Part shown: positions 44,589 to 56,329 of the stretch, piece by piece
Layout of the letters: each line of letters begins with the position of its first letter
Position numbering within the stretch: position 1 is the first letter of the stretch
DNA from: Amia ocellicauda
Lineage: Eukaryota; Chordata; Actinopteri; Amiiformes; Amiidae
Assembly: GCF_036373705.1 (NCBI RefSeq)
Contig: NC_089851.1
Span: forward strand, 1,947,001-2,011,000
Reading direction: 5' to 3'
DNA: 64,000 nt
Made by a program: the position numbers and the translations under genes
Notes under the pieces: generated by a model
What the model saw: the letters and a program-made list of their open reading frames with translations, nothing else
Database searches by the model: none
Told to the model about the DNA's origin: nothing

Positions 44589-45060
44589 CAGTGGTGGGAC
44601 ATGAGGGAGAGGTGGAGCTTTTGCAAAATAAAAGGTTTTGACACCTATACATAATTTTCTTGCCTTCATAGATTCTATCTAGAAAAACAAATGTTCTATT
44701 CCTGCTGGGTTGAGACTTGTTCACTCCCAATAAACAAACTCCCATGGCTGATCAGAACATATGTATTGGTTTTAGAGAGACACTGCAGGTGTTGCATTGC
44801 CCAAAACATTGCTCTGGTGCTTCGTTTCACAAGCTGATCGAGAGACCATGGAAGAATTGAATGATTAAATCAGCCGCCAAGGAGCCGACCCTGACGTGAA
44901 ACCAAGGGCTGGTTTCACAGACCCAAATCAGTTCTGGTCTTGGACTGCCCAACGGACTTTTGAACAGAGTAATCCAAGACTAATGCTTATCAAGGTCTGT
45001 GAAAGCAGCTGAAAGACTAAGTGGCACAGTGTGGGTTAAAGTGCCCTTGATGTGCACTTT
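44589..45060 (+). terminator. 3' UTR and polyadenylation signal of the ITIM receptor
   Basis: AATAAA at 44729-44734 lies about 140 nt after the stop codon. Another AATAAA at 44278-44283 lies in the last intron and could give a shorter transcript that lacks the second ITIM-like exon. Confidence 0.55.
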
Positions 45061-46090
45061 TGGTTAATCTTCAAGGTGGATTGGCACCTGAACTGCAACA
45101 TGCTTTTGCAAGCTGCTCTGGAGAGGAGTTTCAGAGGCCTTCAGGTTACTTATTGAATTGCAGACAAAACATCCTAGTAAAGCTAAACCTCCCCACCTCT
45201 CCTGCTTCCAGAGAAGTGTTCATCCTCTACCTCTTCTTAACCCAGGCTGGTCTGTGACCTGAACCACAACTGAAGGTAAGGGTTGCCCTTCTGTCTGTAT
45301 AACCAACATGCTTCCCTTTACAAACATACTACAATCCCAGACATCACTCCTGCCAATGTGCCCGTCTACACAACACAAAGCCTTTGTAATCTGTAAAGAG
45401 AGTGTCTGCATATTCTGTACAGCTTTGAAAATCACCATCTATATCCAGTGGCTTCATATAATATGCATTATAGACGTGTGAAATCTGCTCAGTACGAGGA
45501 GGCAAGTGGCGTTGCCAAATTGTGCTCCTGTTAAGACCATTCACCAACTCCCTAGAGCAGTGGATCTCAAGCCTGGATTCAAGCCAGACCTGAGAGAGCG
45601 AGCGATCAAGAGAAGACAGCAGACATGCGGACGTGACTGGGAGGACTGCGCCTCTGAAGTGAAGCAAGAACAACATCAACAGGGCCTCGCACAGGAGTGC
45701 GTGTACCGTGGATCTACTGCCCTCAAGTGAAGCAAAAACAACAGCGACACAAAGAAGGGGAGTACTGCCAATATGTATTTTTCTAATGCCATTTACTGTT
45801 TGTCATGCAGCATGTTTACCACCATTAAGCAGCCTTAATAAATGACACCATAACTGAGACACACAAGTAGAAGCATCCCCTATTGACTTCTCTTATTGCC
45901 AGAAGGCCCGTACAACAGGCCGTGGGGGGGGGGGGCCTAGCCACCATCTACCACACAGACCTGCACCTCTACTAAGCCATTAGACAGCTTCACATCTTTT
46001 GAAATTCACCAGGTAGAATTTAGGCTTCATCCACCTCTTCAGCTTATAGCTGTTTATAGGCCACCAGGCCCCTATTCCTTTTTATGACCG
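45060..46090. other. Intergenic, no gene seen
   Basis: Small open frames have no recognisable domain. A G-rich run lies at 45926-45936. At 45190-45235 'cctcccc..tctcctgc' and 'ccagagaagtgttc' resemble 43936-43971 in the receptor intron, suggesting a short local duplication. Confidence 0.4.
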
Positions 46091-46099
46091 AATATCTTA

Positions 46100-46790
46100 T
46101 CTGACTTAGCCATACACTATGAAAAACTCATTATTTTGGGGGACTTTAACACTATTGACATTAAAAACGACCCACTCACTGTTAGTTTCTTGTCCCTATT
46201 GGAGTCTGTAGGCTTCACTCAGCATGTGTCAGGACCCACACATCGCCACAATCACACACTAGATCTAGTTATTACCCGTGGGGTACAGATTCACAACCTA
46301 ATTATATCACCCCAAAACCAGACCATTTCCGACCACTGCCTTATTACATTTGAGCTGCTTGGAGTAGAATCAGACACACAGGAGAGGAAATAGAAACTCG
46401 CTGCCTAAATCCCACTGCTATTCATAAATTCACCACCCTGTTGCCAAATGCTAGCTTTATCAAAACAGGATCTGCAGATGAATTATTAAATAATTTCAAC
46501 AATACACTAAGCACTGCTTTAGATACAGTAGCCCCATTAAGGACACGACAAATTAAACCAATGAAACACTCACCATAGTTTGACGAACACACTCGCTCAC
46601 TTAAAACAGAATGCCGTAGATGTGAGCGTAATGGAGAGAAACAAAACTAGAGGTCTTCCACATGGCATGGAATGACAGTGTAATAAGACACAAGCAGCCC
46701 TGTCCTCTGCTAGGTCTGCCTACTACTCCAATTTAATAGAGACCCATAAGAATAACCCGCATTTTCTTTTTAATACAATACAATCTTTTT
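46100..46790 (+). pseudogene. L2-like LINE endonuclease fragment
   Basis: The frame at 46136-46393 encodes 'MGDFNTIDIKNDP', 'LESVGFTQHVSGPTHRHNHT', 'LDLVITRG' and 'SDHCLITFEL'. These are the GDFN, HTLDLVI and SDH motifs of an apurinic-type LINE endonuclease. A stop (46391-46393) and later frame changes break it. Traces of the downstream linker continue to about 46790. Confidence 0.8.
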
Positions 46791-47096
46791 GTAACAATCT
46801 GGGACTAGGGGGGTCATGTGCGGTATGTGAAGACATGTTTTGTGTTACGTTCTCAATGTGTTTATGTAACTGTTTAGTTATTTACGGGGGTCAGGGGTTG
46901 GGGGAGCTGGTCACGGGGTGCAAGGTAATAAAGAGGTGTGCCCCGGTTCCTGCGCCGGGTTGGAGAGTTCCAGAGGGTGCTGGAGTGCTAGATAGGGTCC
47001 CTCCAGCCCGATGTAGAGCCTGTTTCAAATAAAGCTCCCGTTTGTTTTCATCCTGTGCCTCCTCCCTTTATTCTTTGAGCGTGGTTATCCATAACA
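46790..47096 (+). repeat. LTR-like insert in the LINE (family B, copy 2)
   Basis: This starts TGTAACAATCTGGG and ends GGTTATCCATAACA, with AATAAA at about 47029. It shares its centre with the repeat at 36.3-36.6 kb. It separates the LINE endonuclease part from the RT part. I see no clear target duplication. Confidence 0.45.
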
Positions 47097-47944
47097 GAGC
47101 CAGAAGCAAGCTGGAACTGTTACATTATGCTTAATTCTGACAAAACAGAAGTCCTAATTTTAGGGGACAAAAATCAAACTGTTCATCATGCACTGACACA
47201 ACTGAGTAATGGTAATGGCACGAAACCTGGGTGTCATCTGTGATCATAATCTATCCTTTGAATCACACATTCAGAATGTGTTGAGATCTTCCTTCCTCCA
47301 GCTCAGAAACATTGCTACACTGAGACAATTCCTCTCATTACAGGACACTGAGAAATTGATTCACTAATTTGTTACATCTAGATTGGATTACTGTAATGCC
47401 ATTCTGTCAGGCAGCACAAACAGCTATTTCTACACTTCAGTCCAAAATGCTGCTGCAAGAATCCTAACAAAAACATAAAAACATGAACACATCACTCCAG
47501 TATTGGCTTCTCTTCACTGGCTGACTGTGCACTACAGGATAGACTTTAAAGTGCTCTTATTAACATTTAAAGCACTAAAGGGACTGGCACCTCCCTACCT
47601 AAAAGATCTCCTTATGGAATACACTCCAGGTCGGCCATTGAGATCACAGATCTAAAAATACACAAAAGCGCAGGTGGTAGAGCATTCAGTTATAGGGCCC
47701 CGAAGCTGTGGAACGATCTTCCAGCCAATGTAAGAGATGCTCCCTCTGTCTTAGCCTTTAAATCATGTCTGAAGACTCTTCTGTTTAGTCTCTGTTTTTC
47801 TAGCCCATAGTGCCCCGGTGTGCCATGGACATGCAATTGCACAACTGTCTTTAGAAATGTCCTGCACTGCATGACCAGTATCTGAGCACGACTGTCTTCT
47901 TGTCTTCCAGCAACAGCCCTCTGAGGGTCCAAGGAGGCACCTTG
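47097..47944 (+). pseudogene. L2-like LINE, C-terminal half of RT ORF
   Basis: Broken frames contain 'LNSDKTEVLIL', 'LRNIATLRQFLS', 'TSRLDYCNAILSG', 'QNAAARILTKT', 'LHWLTVHYRIDFKVLLLTFK' and 'LAPPYLKDLL'. This series is characteristic of the conserved C-terminal domain of L2/Rex-type LINEs. Several stops and shifts show decay. The core RT palm with its FADD box is missing between this part and the endonuclease fragment. Confidence 0.85.
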
Positions 47945-49863
47945 TAACGGTATTTGTACGTAAATGCTGGGGTGCCAAGCAAGGGTTAACCCATACCAAT
48001 ATAAGTTTAAATTTATCTTGTAAAGTACAAATTACAGGGACTCAGCAGCAAACCTAGATCTTTACCCACTGAACCCCAACACCAGAGAAATAAATAGGAC
48101 TATAGAGAGAAAAACAGCAACAGAAATACAAAACATTTACCATTCTAATTACTTCCCCACCAGTTTTTCGTTCTTAGTTTCTTCTTCCCGACATATAACA
48201 GTTTCACAATTACTACTCTCATACACCCGCTTCCCCATATCAGTTTACATTGATGATCACAACAATTTTCCATCCATCTAAAATCCATAAACATTACACT
48301 GAATCACTAATCATCACACAGACGGTAATAAGTTAATATAATATACACAGTCACGTAAATACATATAAATACCTTTTCAGTATACACCTTTCAACAATGA
48401 ACTATTGTACCATCCGGTAAAAGTGCAAATGCATCATGTAAAGTGCATAAGTGCTTCACCCTGCACAGCAATAGGGTAGTGATGCATCAAAAAGAAACAA
48501 AACTGGGGAGCAAAACAAAAACCCACAAACAGTAAGAGAACAAGCCGGCAGACAGACAAATACAGGAAAAAGGTTAGTAGCAGCAGAAGCAAATGAAGGA
48601 ACACAGGACAGGAACAATTTCATTTCAATCTACTTAAATGACATACTCCCAAACACCAGACTTATTGCTTCAAAATACAAAGTTCATTAGCAACCCAATC
48701 ATGAAGCCCTTTATTTTCATCCAATGTGCATTTTCAGTTTCCGTGGAAGAGGCAGCAGTTGCTCTTATTAGTGTAGAAAAATAAATGCTTAAAAACAGAT
48801 TAGTCCCGCAGCAGATCTTTCACGTTAAAAATGGTCCCAAATAGAAAAAAAGAAACAATCCATGGATAACCCGATCTCCTCCTTGCAAGTCCTAATAGTT
48901 ATATAAGCAAGCTCCCAGTCACTAATTATCGAAGAACAACAAAAAACTCCATTGAGAAAGCGCTAAACAGTCCCAAGTTATTCGAAAAGGAACAAAAAAG
49001 AACCAAATAAACTCCCAAATCCGATGGCAGTCTTCCTCGGTCTCTCTGTCTTTTCAGTGTCAACTCGCTCTGGTGCCTCAACCCCTCACAGGATATCGGC
49101 AACAGGTCATTTTTTTCCTCCTCCGGATAGTCTTGCTCTTAATACATAACTAAGTTCAAACCAAACGCATTCTCTCCCATGCCCCGATTCTTTCCGCTGC
49201 GTCCAATTCAAAACTCCCCTTCTCCGCCTATCAAAGGTTTTGTGCATAATTAGCAGCTGACGTTTTCACGTTATAGAGCCTATACGGCACAACCTCGTCC
49301 CCCACCATGGAAGTCTAACTGGGCACAACCCTCCTCCGGGCACCCCACCATGGAGGGCCGATGGGGCATCCACACCCAAGGTCTGACGAGCCATCGCAAG
49401 CCAAAGTCTGTTGATGGTCCAACCCCTCCACCCCTGATGGCCGGCGAGAGGCCTCCTCCAGAGGAAGAGCGCTCTGATCTCCTTGCTGCTGTAATAACTT
49501 GTTATGTTCCTTTTTTTGTCAAATACATTGACCGTTTGGATTTTAATTTTAAATGCATCGGACTGTTTTGGTTTGTTTTTTATTTTTTCGTTTTATTTGT
49601 TTTTTGCTTTGTCAGGTGCATTTTTAGTTATTTTCAATGTATTTGTCTCCTTTGTTGGTAGCAGTTTGCTTTAATCACGTTTGTTTTGTTTAAGCACATG
49701 TTTATTTGAGATTAAGTAATTGTTTACGTTAATCACTTTAAGATTTTTAAAATTTTAAGTGATTTTACGAATTGATTTTTTTTTTTAATCATAAGTATTA
49801 AAATTTGTTTTGATTTTATTATTGAAATGTAAAATACTTTACCAAATAAAATAGTATACTGCC
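47945..49863. mobile_element. About 1.9 kb of unidentified DNA splitting the LINE 3' end
   Basis: LINE sequence stops at '..aggaggcaccttg' (47944) and its 3' UTR resumes at 'gaggggaggtgaccattagg' (49867). The DNA between has no recognised transposase or RT. An open frame at 49350-49661 is Pro-rich, then Phe-rich, and matches nothing I know. It could be a non-autonomous element or a rearrangement junction. No clean terminal repeats were found by eye. Confidence 0.4.
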
Positions 49864-50173
49864 TGGAGGGGAGGTGACCATTAGGCCTGGGCCCTAAGAT
49901 GTGGACCCCCAGAGATTCATTTTCTCCTACATGCCATCCATAGAAGTTTTTAGTTTTTTTCTTCTCTGTGCCTAAATGGTTTAATTTAAATGTTCACTTC
50001 TCATGATTTTAGATCATGTAAAATGTTTACAGGTCTATATTTATTTTACGTTATTGTATTTATGTATTTTATTTTACTGTACGTTTGTTATATGTTTACC
50101 AGTCTGTAAAGCGCTCTGTGGCTACCCTGCGAAGGGCGCTATACAAATAAAAAATTATTGATTGATTGATTCA
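49864..50173 (+). repeat. L2-like LINE 3' UTR and tail
   Basis: 'gtaaagcgctctgtggctac' and 'gggcgctatacaaataaaa', followed by (ATTG)n, are the standard 3' terminus of fish L2-type LINEs. The tail fixes the orientation as plus, the same as the fragments at 46.1 and 47.1 kb. Confidence 0.85.
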
Positions 50174-50522
50174 AGGGGGACCAAAGTCCTGCTCGTGTTC
50201 CAGCTGAGTTGTCAATTTCCCATCTAAATCCATATGGAATAAATTTCCTTCATTTGATGAATGTCAGCTTTGGTTAGGTTGGGAAAAAAATTAAACAGGA
50301 CTTTGGGTAACTGGCACTAGGTTTGGGAAATGCTACTCTAGGGTCACTAGGGAATTTCCAAACAATTGTACCACATCTGATTGGTTCCCTGCTGGGTTAC
50401 ACTGTAAAGGCGGTCGTACAGATTTGAGAAAGAATGGAAGAACAGTCTGTTAAATCCTTTAATCCAATTTGCAGGCAAATGCAGAGAATATATGGTTTTG
50501 CAAGCAGGTGCTGCCTGAAAAC

Positions 50523-50524
<2 letters not shown>

Positions 50525-50601
<77 letters not shown>
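50525..50601. repeat. (TA)n microsatellite
   Basis: About 38 uninterrupted TA units. This produces mirror-image Ile/Tyr open frames on both strands, which are not genes. Confidence 0.95.
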
Positions 50602-50603
<2 letters not shown>

Positions 50604-50909
50604 AACAGGTAAATATGTGTTCTATGGTCTATGCAGTGCAACTTGTATTGAAATTCAACCCTCATACAGAACCAGGTTACCATTGGAGATTTATGGGGAT
50701 TGTGGACCCTCAGACCTGTTTCTGCCCAACAGGTCAGCTTGTTCAGGCTGCACTTGATCCCCAGTCTGGCTTGGCTCAGAGTCAACCTCCAGACCTGGGA
50801 AGAGAAGAGAAGTGGAGCTCCTAGGGTCAGTCAGGACCTCCTTTGCAGACCAAGAAACATCAGCAGCTACTTGATCTGAAATGTCCTCCTGCTCAACCAG
50901 CAGTGGGAT

Positions 50910-52282
50910 GCCGTAGACTTCCACCTCGAAGAGGGTGAGGTGCTCCTTGTAGTTAGGGTTGTGGATGTTCACGAACCGAGCAGGGAGCCCATAGCAGCAG
51001 AATCTATGGATGGAGCCTGGGGTCTTGTCAACTGTGCCACACCTGCAAATACGATTTGAATTATGCCATAATACACTGCTAAAAACAAGGGAACACTCCA
51101 AGTTCAGAAATCAATATTAAGTGTTCCATTATTTTTTTTGAGCAGAATATAATTCAAATGTTATGTATGGTGTTCAGTACACTGGTGAACTAAAGGAGGG
51201 AAGGGGTTAGTAAATTATAAAATGTAATAAAAGCCAGGGGGTCACAACTACAGATCAAAACAGAAGGATCCTCTTCCAACCAACAGTCCACACTTCCTAC
51301 TAGTGTAGCGACAAGCATACCATGTTAGTTTAATTAAGAATTGAAATGAAGTGGGGATTTTATTCTCCCTCAAGTCTGGTCAGTTCAAGCAGGTCATAAA
51401 ATCCATCAAAGATGAGCTGCAGTCTCAGTCTAACTCCCCATTTGATCCATTTCATTAATGTAGCATTCAGTGTTCCATTTTATAATAGAGTTTTTGAACT
51501 TGTTTGTATCAGCTCTATTCTAATGAATCAAGCTCTACTGGTGGAACATCTACGAGTTAATTGTGGAAAACCAACTCTTTCTATAAAAAGCTCTACACTA
51601 GGTTTCTCCTGTGAAAGGGAACCGATTCAGAATCCCTCTTGCCCCTCGCCCGGCATTTAACACTTCCCAGATATTCTCGTCGGTCTGCTCCAGCAGCCCA
51701 TCTCCCAGCAGCACCTCTGCATCCCTCAGTCTCCATGAGCAGCAGTCTGTCCGGTTGACGATCAGAATCAGCTGATCCTGAACCTCTTGTGCAGGTTCAA
51801 TTGCCACCAGGGTCCCAGCTCCTCCCACGTTTGCAAGCAGGACTTCATGAAATAGTTTGGGTCACTGTCACTGCCATCAGTGGCATTGCCCGCCCTTCCT
51901 TCTGCATTTAACGTGGAGGACTGGGTAGCCTTGCCCTGGAGTGCAATGTTTCCCTCTGCAAAAACAGGGGGGAGTTAGGAAAACAATTAAGGCAGATGTT
52001 TTCAATCCTTTGGGGTCAATCCCACAGCAAACAAGGTTGCCATTTGCTGGGAGAGGAACAACTGAAAGTCCCAGGCCTCTATTGTAGAGGATTGAGTCTC
52101 AACTCAATGAAATTCAAAGAACTTTATGGGGAAAACACAACTGGTGAGACTCACCTCTCAGGAAGCACGGGCAGACCTTGGATGGGCACACTGTGTAGCT
52201 CTCCACCTCGCACAGAGACAAGATACGTTTCTCTGCCGCCGGGATAAGGATGTTGACATGACGCCCCTGCTGGCAGTTACAA
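50910..52282 (-). pseudogene. F-type lectin (fucolectin) remnant, tandem domains
   Basis: Three minus-strand pieces fit the F-type lectin fold. About 52280-52150: 'GRHVNILIPAAEKRILSLCE' type (C-terminal half of one domain, with a donor after 'CPCFLR'). 51956-51655: 'EGNIALQGKATQSS', 'AGNATDGSDSDPNYF', then 'NRTDCCSWRLRDAEVLLGD' (N-terminal half of the next). 51048 to about 50910: 'CGTVDKTPGS' through 'RFVNIHNPNYKEHLTLFEVE' (its C-terminal half). F-type lectins bind fucose and act in fish innate immunity; the 'NR.DCC' motif is the family's cysteine pair. The middle piece changes frame at about 51770-51785 and hits a stop, so the gene is broken. The last two pieces start after good AG acceptors. 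Confidence 0.7.
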
Positions 52283-52344
52283 CACAGGGTTTACACTGAG
52301 CCAGGCCATGTGGTGTTGATGATCCCGGCGTTGTGGGCAGCCTG

Positions 52345-52700
52345 GACATCGCCCGGCCGAGTGCCCGCTGGTGAAAATGAATCACTTCACAATTTGTGCT
52401 GCTCGCCCCTCCACTCACCCCGGTTCAGCAAAAGACTTCATGGTCCCGGTAAGAATCAGGGGACGTGAAGTCAAGGCCCTCCTGGACTCTGGCTGTAGCA
52501 AGACACTGTTCCAGGATGGCCTGGCTCCTCTGGGCACCGGCAGGTGAGGCACTAATGTCACTATACAGTGTATTCACGGGGACATATACTGGTACCCCAC
52601 AGCCCAGGTCACTATGATGATTTTTGGGGAAACATATAAGATGAATGTGGGTCTTACCCCTCGTTTGCCATTCCCGGTTGTCATAGGGCGGGATTAGTCT
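52345..52700 (+). pseudogene. Gypsy-type gag zinc knuckle and aspartic protease remnant
   Basis: One plus-strand frame carries a partial zinc knuckle ('CGQPGHRPAEC') followed about 30 codons later by 'VKALLDSGCSKTLF', the Asp-Ser-Gly active site of a retroelement protease. 'VVIGRD' comes near its end. An internal TGA (about 52529) and the final TAG show it is dead. The first half of the knuckle is mutated. It overlaps none of the lectin pieces but lies within 70 bp of them, so it probably inserted beside the lectin gene. Confidence 0.65.
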
Positions 52701-52769
52701 GAATTTCTGTCCAATATTAAAGAGCCTAGGCTCTCGTTGTCTGATTTGGCTGGGGCACAATTGGGCTCA

Positions 52770-53460
52770 GGGGGCCGATCACCCGTGACATTGATCGACC
52801 TCATCGATCCCTCGACCCTTCTGTCGACATCGTCCAACCTCATCGATCACTCGACCCTTCTGTCAATATCGATTGTGGAATTCCTCCTCGTGTCATCCTG
52901 TGTTGACCTTGATCCATCCTGTGGACTCCTCGACCACATCCGTTGACCTCCATGCTCCATCGACCTTTCGGCATGAAGTCACATCGACCCGCTCTTGACC
53001 TCTGGACATCGACGTCAAGGTCAACATTGAGGGGGACAGTATCAGAGCGGAGGAGTTTGGTGAAGTCCATCTGCCAGGAGGGCTGTCGAAATACTTTGAG
53101 GGACTGGATGCGGACGATCTTGAAACAGACCTTCTCACAGGAATGAAACCAAAAGGGGCTTTCCACCGCTGTTCTGCGTGCCAGGGCAAGCTACCCTCAG
53201 ACAATGGACATGAGAGGGGGGCTGCGTGTATTGCTTTTACAGAGGCAACGCGCCATAAAAGTGCCAGGAACTCCCCGTCGGCCAGCCTGACCCTCCGCCC
53301 ACCGCTGTACGTACGCCAGACTTGAAGTTGGCATGGAGGAACGGACATTCTTGCGTTCATTTCACTGTTAGTACATCCGACCGTGAGCGTGAAAGATGGC
53401 GTATGCAAAGTTTTTGTGCGTACGCAGCATTGATACATGAGGCACCTGCAATGTTGAGTC
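52770..53460. other. Repeat-derived DNA with reiterated 'tcgac/catcgat' motifs
   Basis: At 52790-53000 'atcgacc', 'ctcgacc' and 'catcgat' words recur many times, including 'catcgatc.ctcgacccttct' twice 50 bp apart (52802 and 52840). At about 53410-53450 'gtgcgtacgcagcattgata' and 'catgaggcacc' resemble the terminus of a common fish DNA transposon. I recognise no protein. Confidence 0.45.
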
Positions 53461-53499
53461 CACAACAGGAAAATAGTTGAAGAATGTTGTCATCCCTCT

Positions 53500-54600
53500 C
53501 CTTCAGGAAATGGACTTGATTTGAAGAACATCAGGGGCCAAGGATATGATGGGGTCGCAAACATGAGCGGAATGTACAAAGGTCTACAGTCCCAGATCCG
53601 TACACACAGTGAAAAGACTCTTTATGTTCATTGCCAGGCACACTGCTTGAGTCTGGTCCTGGTTGAGGGTGTTCACTTTGTGACATTTTTCTTCTTGGCC
53701 CAGTCATTGAGAAACAACATTTTTAAAATGCCAGCAGTCCTTGTATCCTGGTCAGCATGTTGTTGAGCTGAAGAACTTGTCTGACACTCAGTGAGCTTGG
53801 CAAGAAAGATCCCTGACGGACTTCAAAAAGGTTCTCAAAGCTTTATTCAAGCTGCTGACAGTCATCAGTGAGTCAGACCTACCTGGCACAGCTGCTGGGG
53901 ATGCAAAGATGTACCTGAAGGCTACTGACTTTGAATTCCTTGTTTGCTTAGAAATCACCACCCCAGTGTCCCAGGTAACTGGAGCGGCCTCTGATGCTCT
54001 GCAACAAAAAGATTTGGATCTCTCCACTGCCTACACGGTAACTGACGGAGTGCTGGACACAGTGAAGAATATGAGGACTGAGAAGGAATTTAAAACCATA
54101 TTCCAGAAAGCCATTGAAAAGACAGAAGATGCAGGTATCGACATTCCCACAGTACCTCCTGGCCAGGAAAGGAAAAGGAAAGTGCCAGCACATAGTGCCA
54201 CAGCTGCTCAAGACAGCCATACTTTCCAAACTGTTGAGGAGTTGTACCGGGCCAAGGTGTTCTTCACTTTCCTGGATACAATCACAGAGGAACTCAGAAG
54301 AAAATTTAAAGAAGATGGGAGAATGTAGCTCTAAAAGAAACCCATGGACAGCACGTTTTCCGTACACTGGCAGAAATGCTTAGGGTATATGAAACCCTGC
54401 CTGTATCAACTGCAACTGTGGAGAGATCCTTTTCAAAAATTAGGTTAATTAAGAACCAACTCCGAAGAGACTCTCGGACCTTCTCCTCATAGCCATAGAG
54501 AGGGACATACCAGTTGATCACAGTGAGGTCATAAACATCTTCAAGCATATGGCTCATAGAAGATTGCTGTTGAAATTAGGTTTAAAGAAGAGATTAAACC
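53500..54600 (+). pseudogene. hAT-type transposase remnant (ZMYM1-like)
   Basis: Successive plus-strand frames carry 'IRGQGYDGVANMSGMYKGLQ' and 'LYVHCQAHCLSLVLVE' (RNase H-like core with its first-half motifs). A helical insertion region follows at 53909-54328. The C-terminal dimerisation domain has 'ETLPVSTATVERSFSKIRLI' and ends 'LIAIERDIPVDH'. These motifs define hAT transposases of the type that gave rise to ZMYM1-like proteins. Frame changes at about 53690, 53780, 54330 and 54480 and internal stops show decay. I see no terminal inverted repeats. Confidence 0.8.
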
Positions 54601-56045
54601 CTGTTTTAATTGTATTTGTACTTTCCCTTTATTTATTTCTATCACATGCCAACTTGGTGGGCATACAGGCTGCCCAGTACCCAGGCCATACAATAACTGT
54701 TATTTTTATGTTGTTGAGAAGGAGAAAAAACTGAAAACAGAGTTTACAACACTAAGGTGTAAGACTGTTTGCTCTAAGCTTTCTTTAACATGATCACATT
54801 TTTTATCTGTTTTTCATGTCTTAAGCCTCGGTTCCACTGGTTCCACCGTGCTGGACGTGTCCCAGAGCTTTTTTTGCAAAACCAGGCCACTGTGAAGTCC
54901 GTCCCTCTGATGGAGGAGTGGCAACTGTGGGTTTCATTTGTGTTTCGATTTAAAAACAAAGACAGAGAACAACACTATGAGCAATACAGCCTGACGTGCA
55001 AAGTGTCTATTTTATTCTTTCAGCTTTACATAATTGTAAACAGCATAATAAATACACGTTTCTGTTAAGAGATATTAGGAAGAGCTAAACGTGTATAGAC
55101 AACATTATATTCAGGCAAGCATTACATTACCGTAAGAAAACGTTTCCATTGCAACAATAATACTAAATACCGAATATGTATTGTTATTATATTGTCATCA
55201 TTTGTGCTAGTATATATGTATTTTAAATGGCACTGCGTGACTCCCTTAATGACTCTATCTGCAGATTTGTAACTGCAGACAGTACTTGTTGCCTTATTGC
55301 CTTAACCAGGGCAAGTTACAGTTGAAACAAAATACACACGTTTCACGATTAATCATCCAGCTACAATATAGCAGGTTATGATTGAACTAAAGTGTGCACG
55401 TCTCAGTCATGGTGTTTATGGACTTATGGACACATTTGTTAAACCAGTCCTTAATGTTTAAAGGGAAACCCAGATCTGCTGTATTTATTTATTCACAAAT
55501 TTATCTTGTAAATGGACACGTTAACTGAATCGTGTTCGCCTTCACACTGATTGTCTCTGCGGATTGTCCTGCACACATTCACACAACACAGCCTGAAACA
55601 CCGGCCAGCTGTTCATACAATATTAATAACAACGGCTGGTATGATCCGATTATTGTGAAATCCAAGTGTTTAATACACTTGGATATTAACTGTATCAGTC
55701 ATTGTCTCTGTACGTGGATTTCACTCCATGCTGCTAATAAAACTGTCATTTCTTCGTGATCGCACAGGCACTTGAGATTATATCTTCCGACACAATGTAT
55801 CTGATCTCTTCCCTGTCTGTCTCAAGTCCAGCGCACATCTTCGCTTTCAGAAGCAGAGCTATTTCCTCAGTGGCAGCAAATACTTAACCATCCACAAAAC
55901 ATGGACGTGTCCGCCATTAGATTAAAAGTTCTGTAAGTAAACTGAAAAATATAAATACAATATGTTATGTTATATATTGTTTATCATTCTATATTATTAT
56001 TATGGTTGTTATTAATAGTGAATAAAACTAAAGCTTTTGAGACTA
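54600..56045. other. Intergenic, no gene seen
   Basis: A/T-rich sequence with no recognisable protein motif. Open frames at 54790 and 55532 have no splice or domain support. From about 56100 to 56190 a common fish repeat end is visible ('cacgtgcccctcaaaaggtc' and 'gtgcacggccctg'). Confidence 0.4.
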
Positions 56046-56329
56046 TTATTTTGTGTTATTTAATTTGTCATTGACCGTTTCTTCCTTTAATGTAGGCTTA
56101 ATAATCTTAATTAAAAAAATGTGGGTGCCCTTTTTCAATTTCAGCACGTGCCCCTCAAAAGGTCTGTGCACGGCCCTGCTTGGAACAATTAATCCATCTT
56201 GCTGTCTGTCTAGAACCTCCTTAAAACCAGAAGAAAACCGCCCACCTCTGATTATCCTCACCTGCATACTGCACCATCTCATACACCCACTTTCCAGTCC
56301 GAACCTGAACCAATGCAACTCGTCCGAAC

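Noticed and set aside
50434-50785. Tyr-Ile repeat proteins on both strands
   Set aside because: They are translations of a TA microsatellite.
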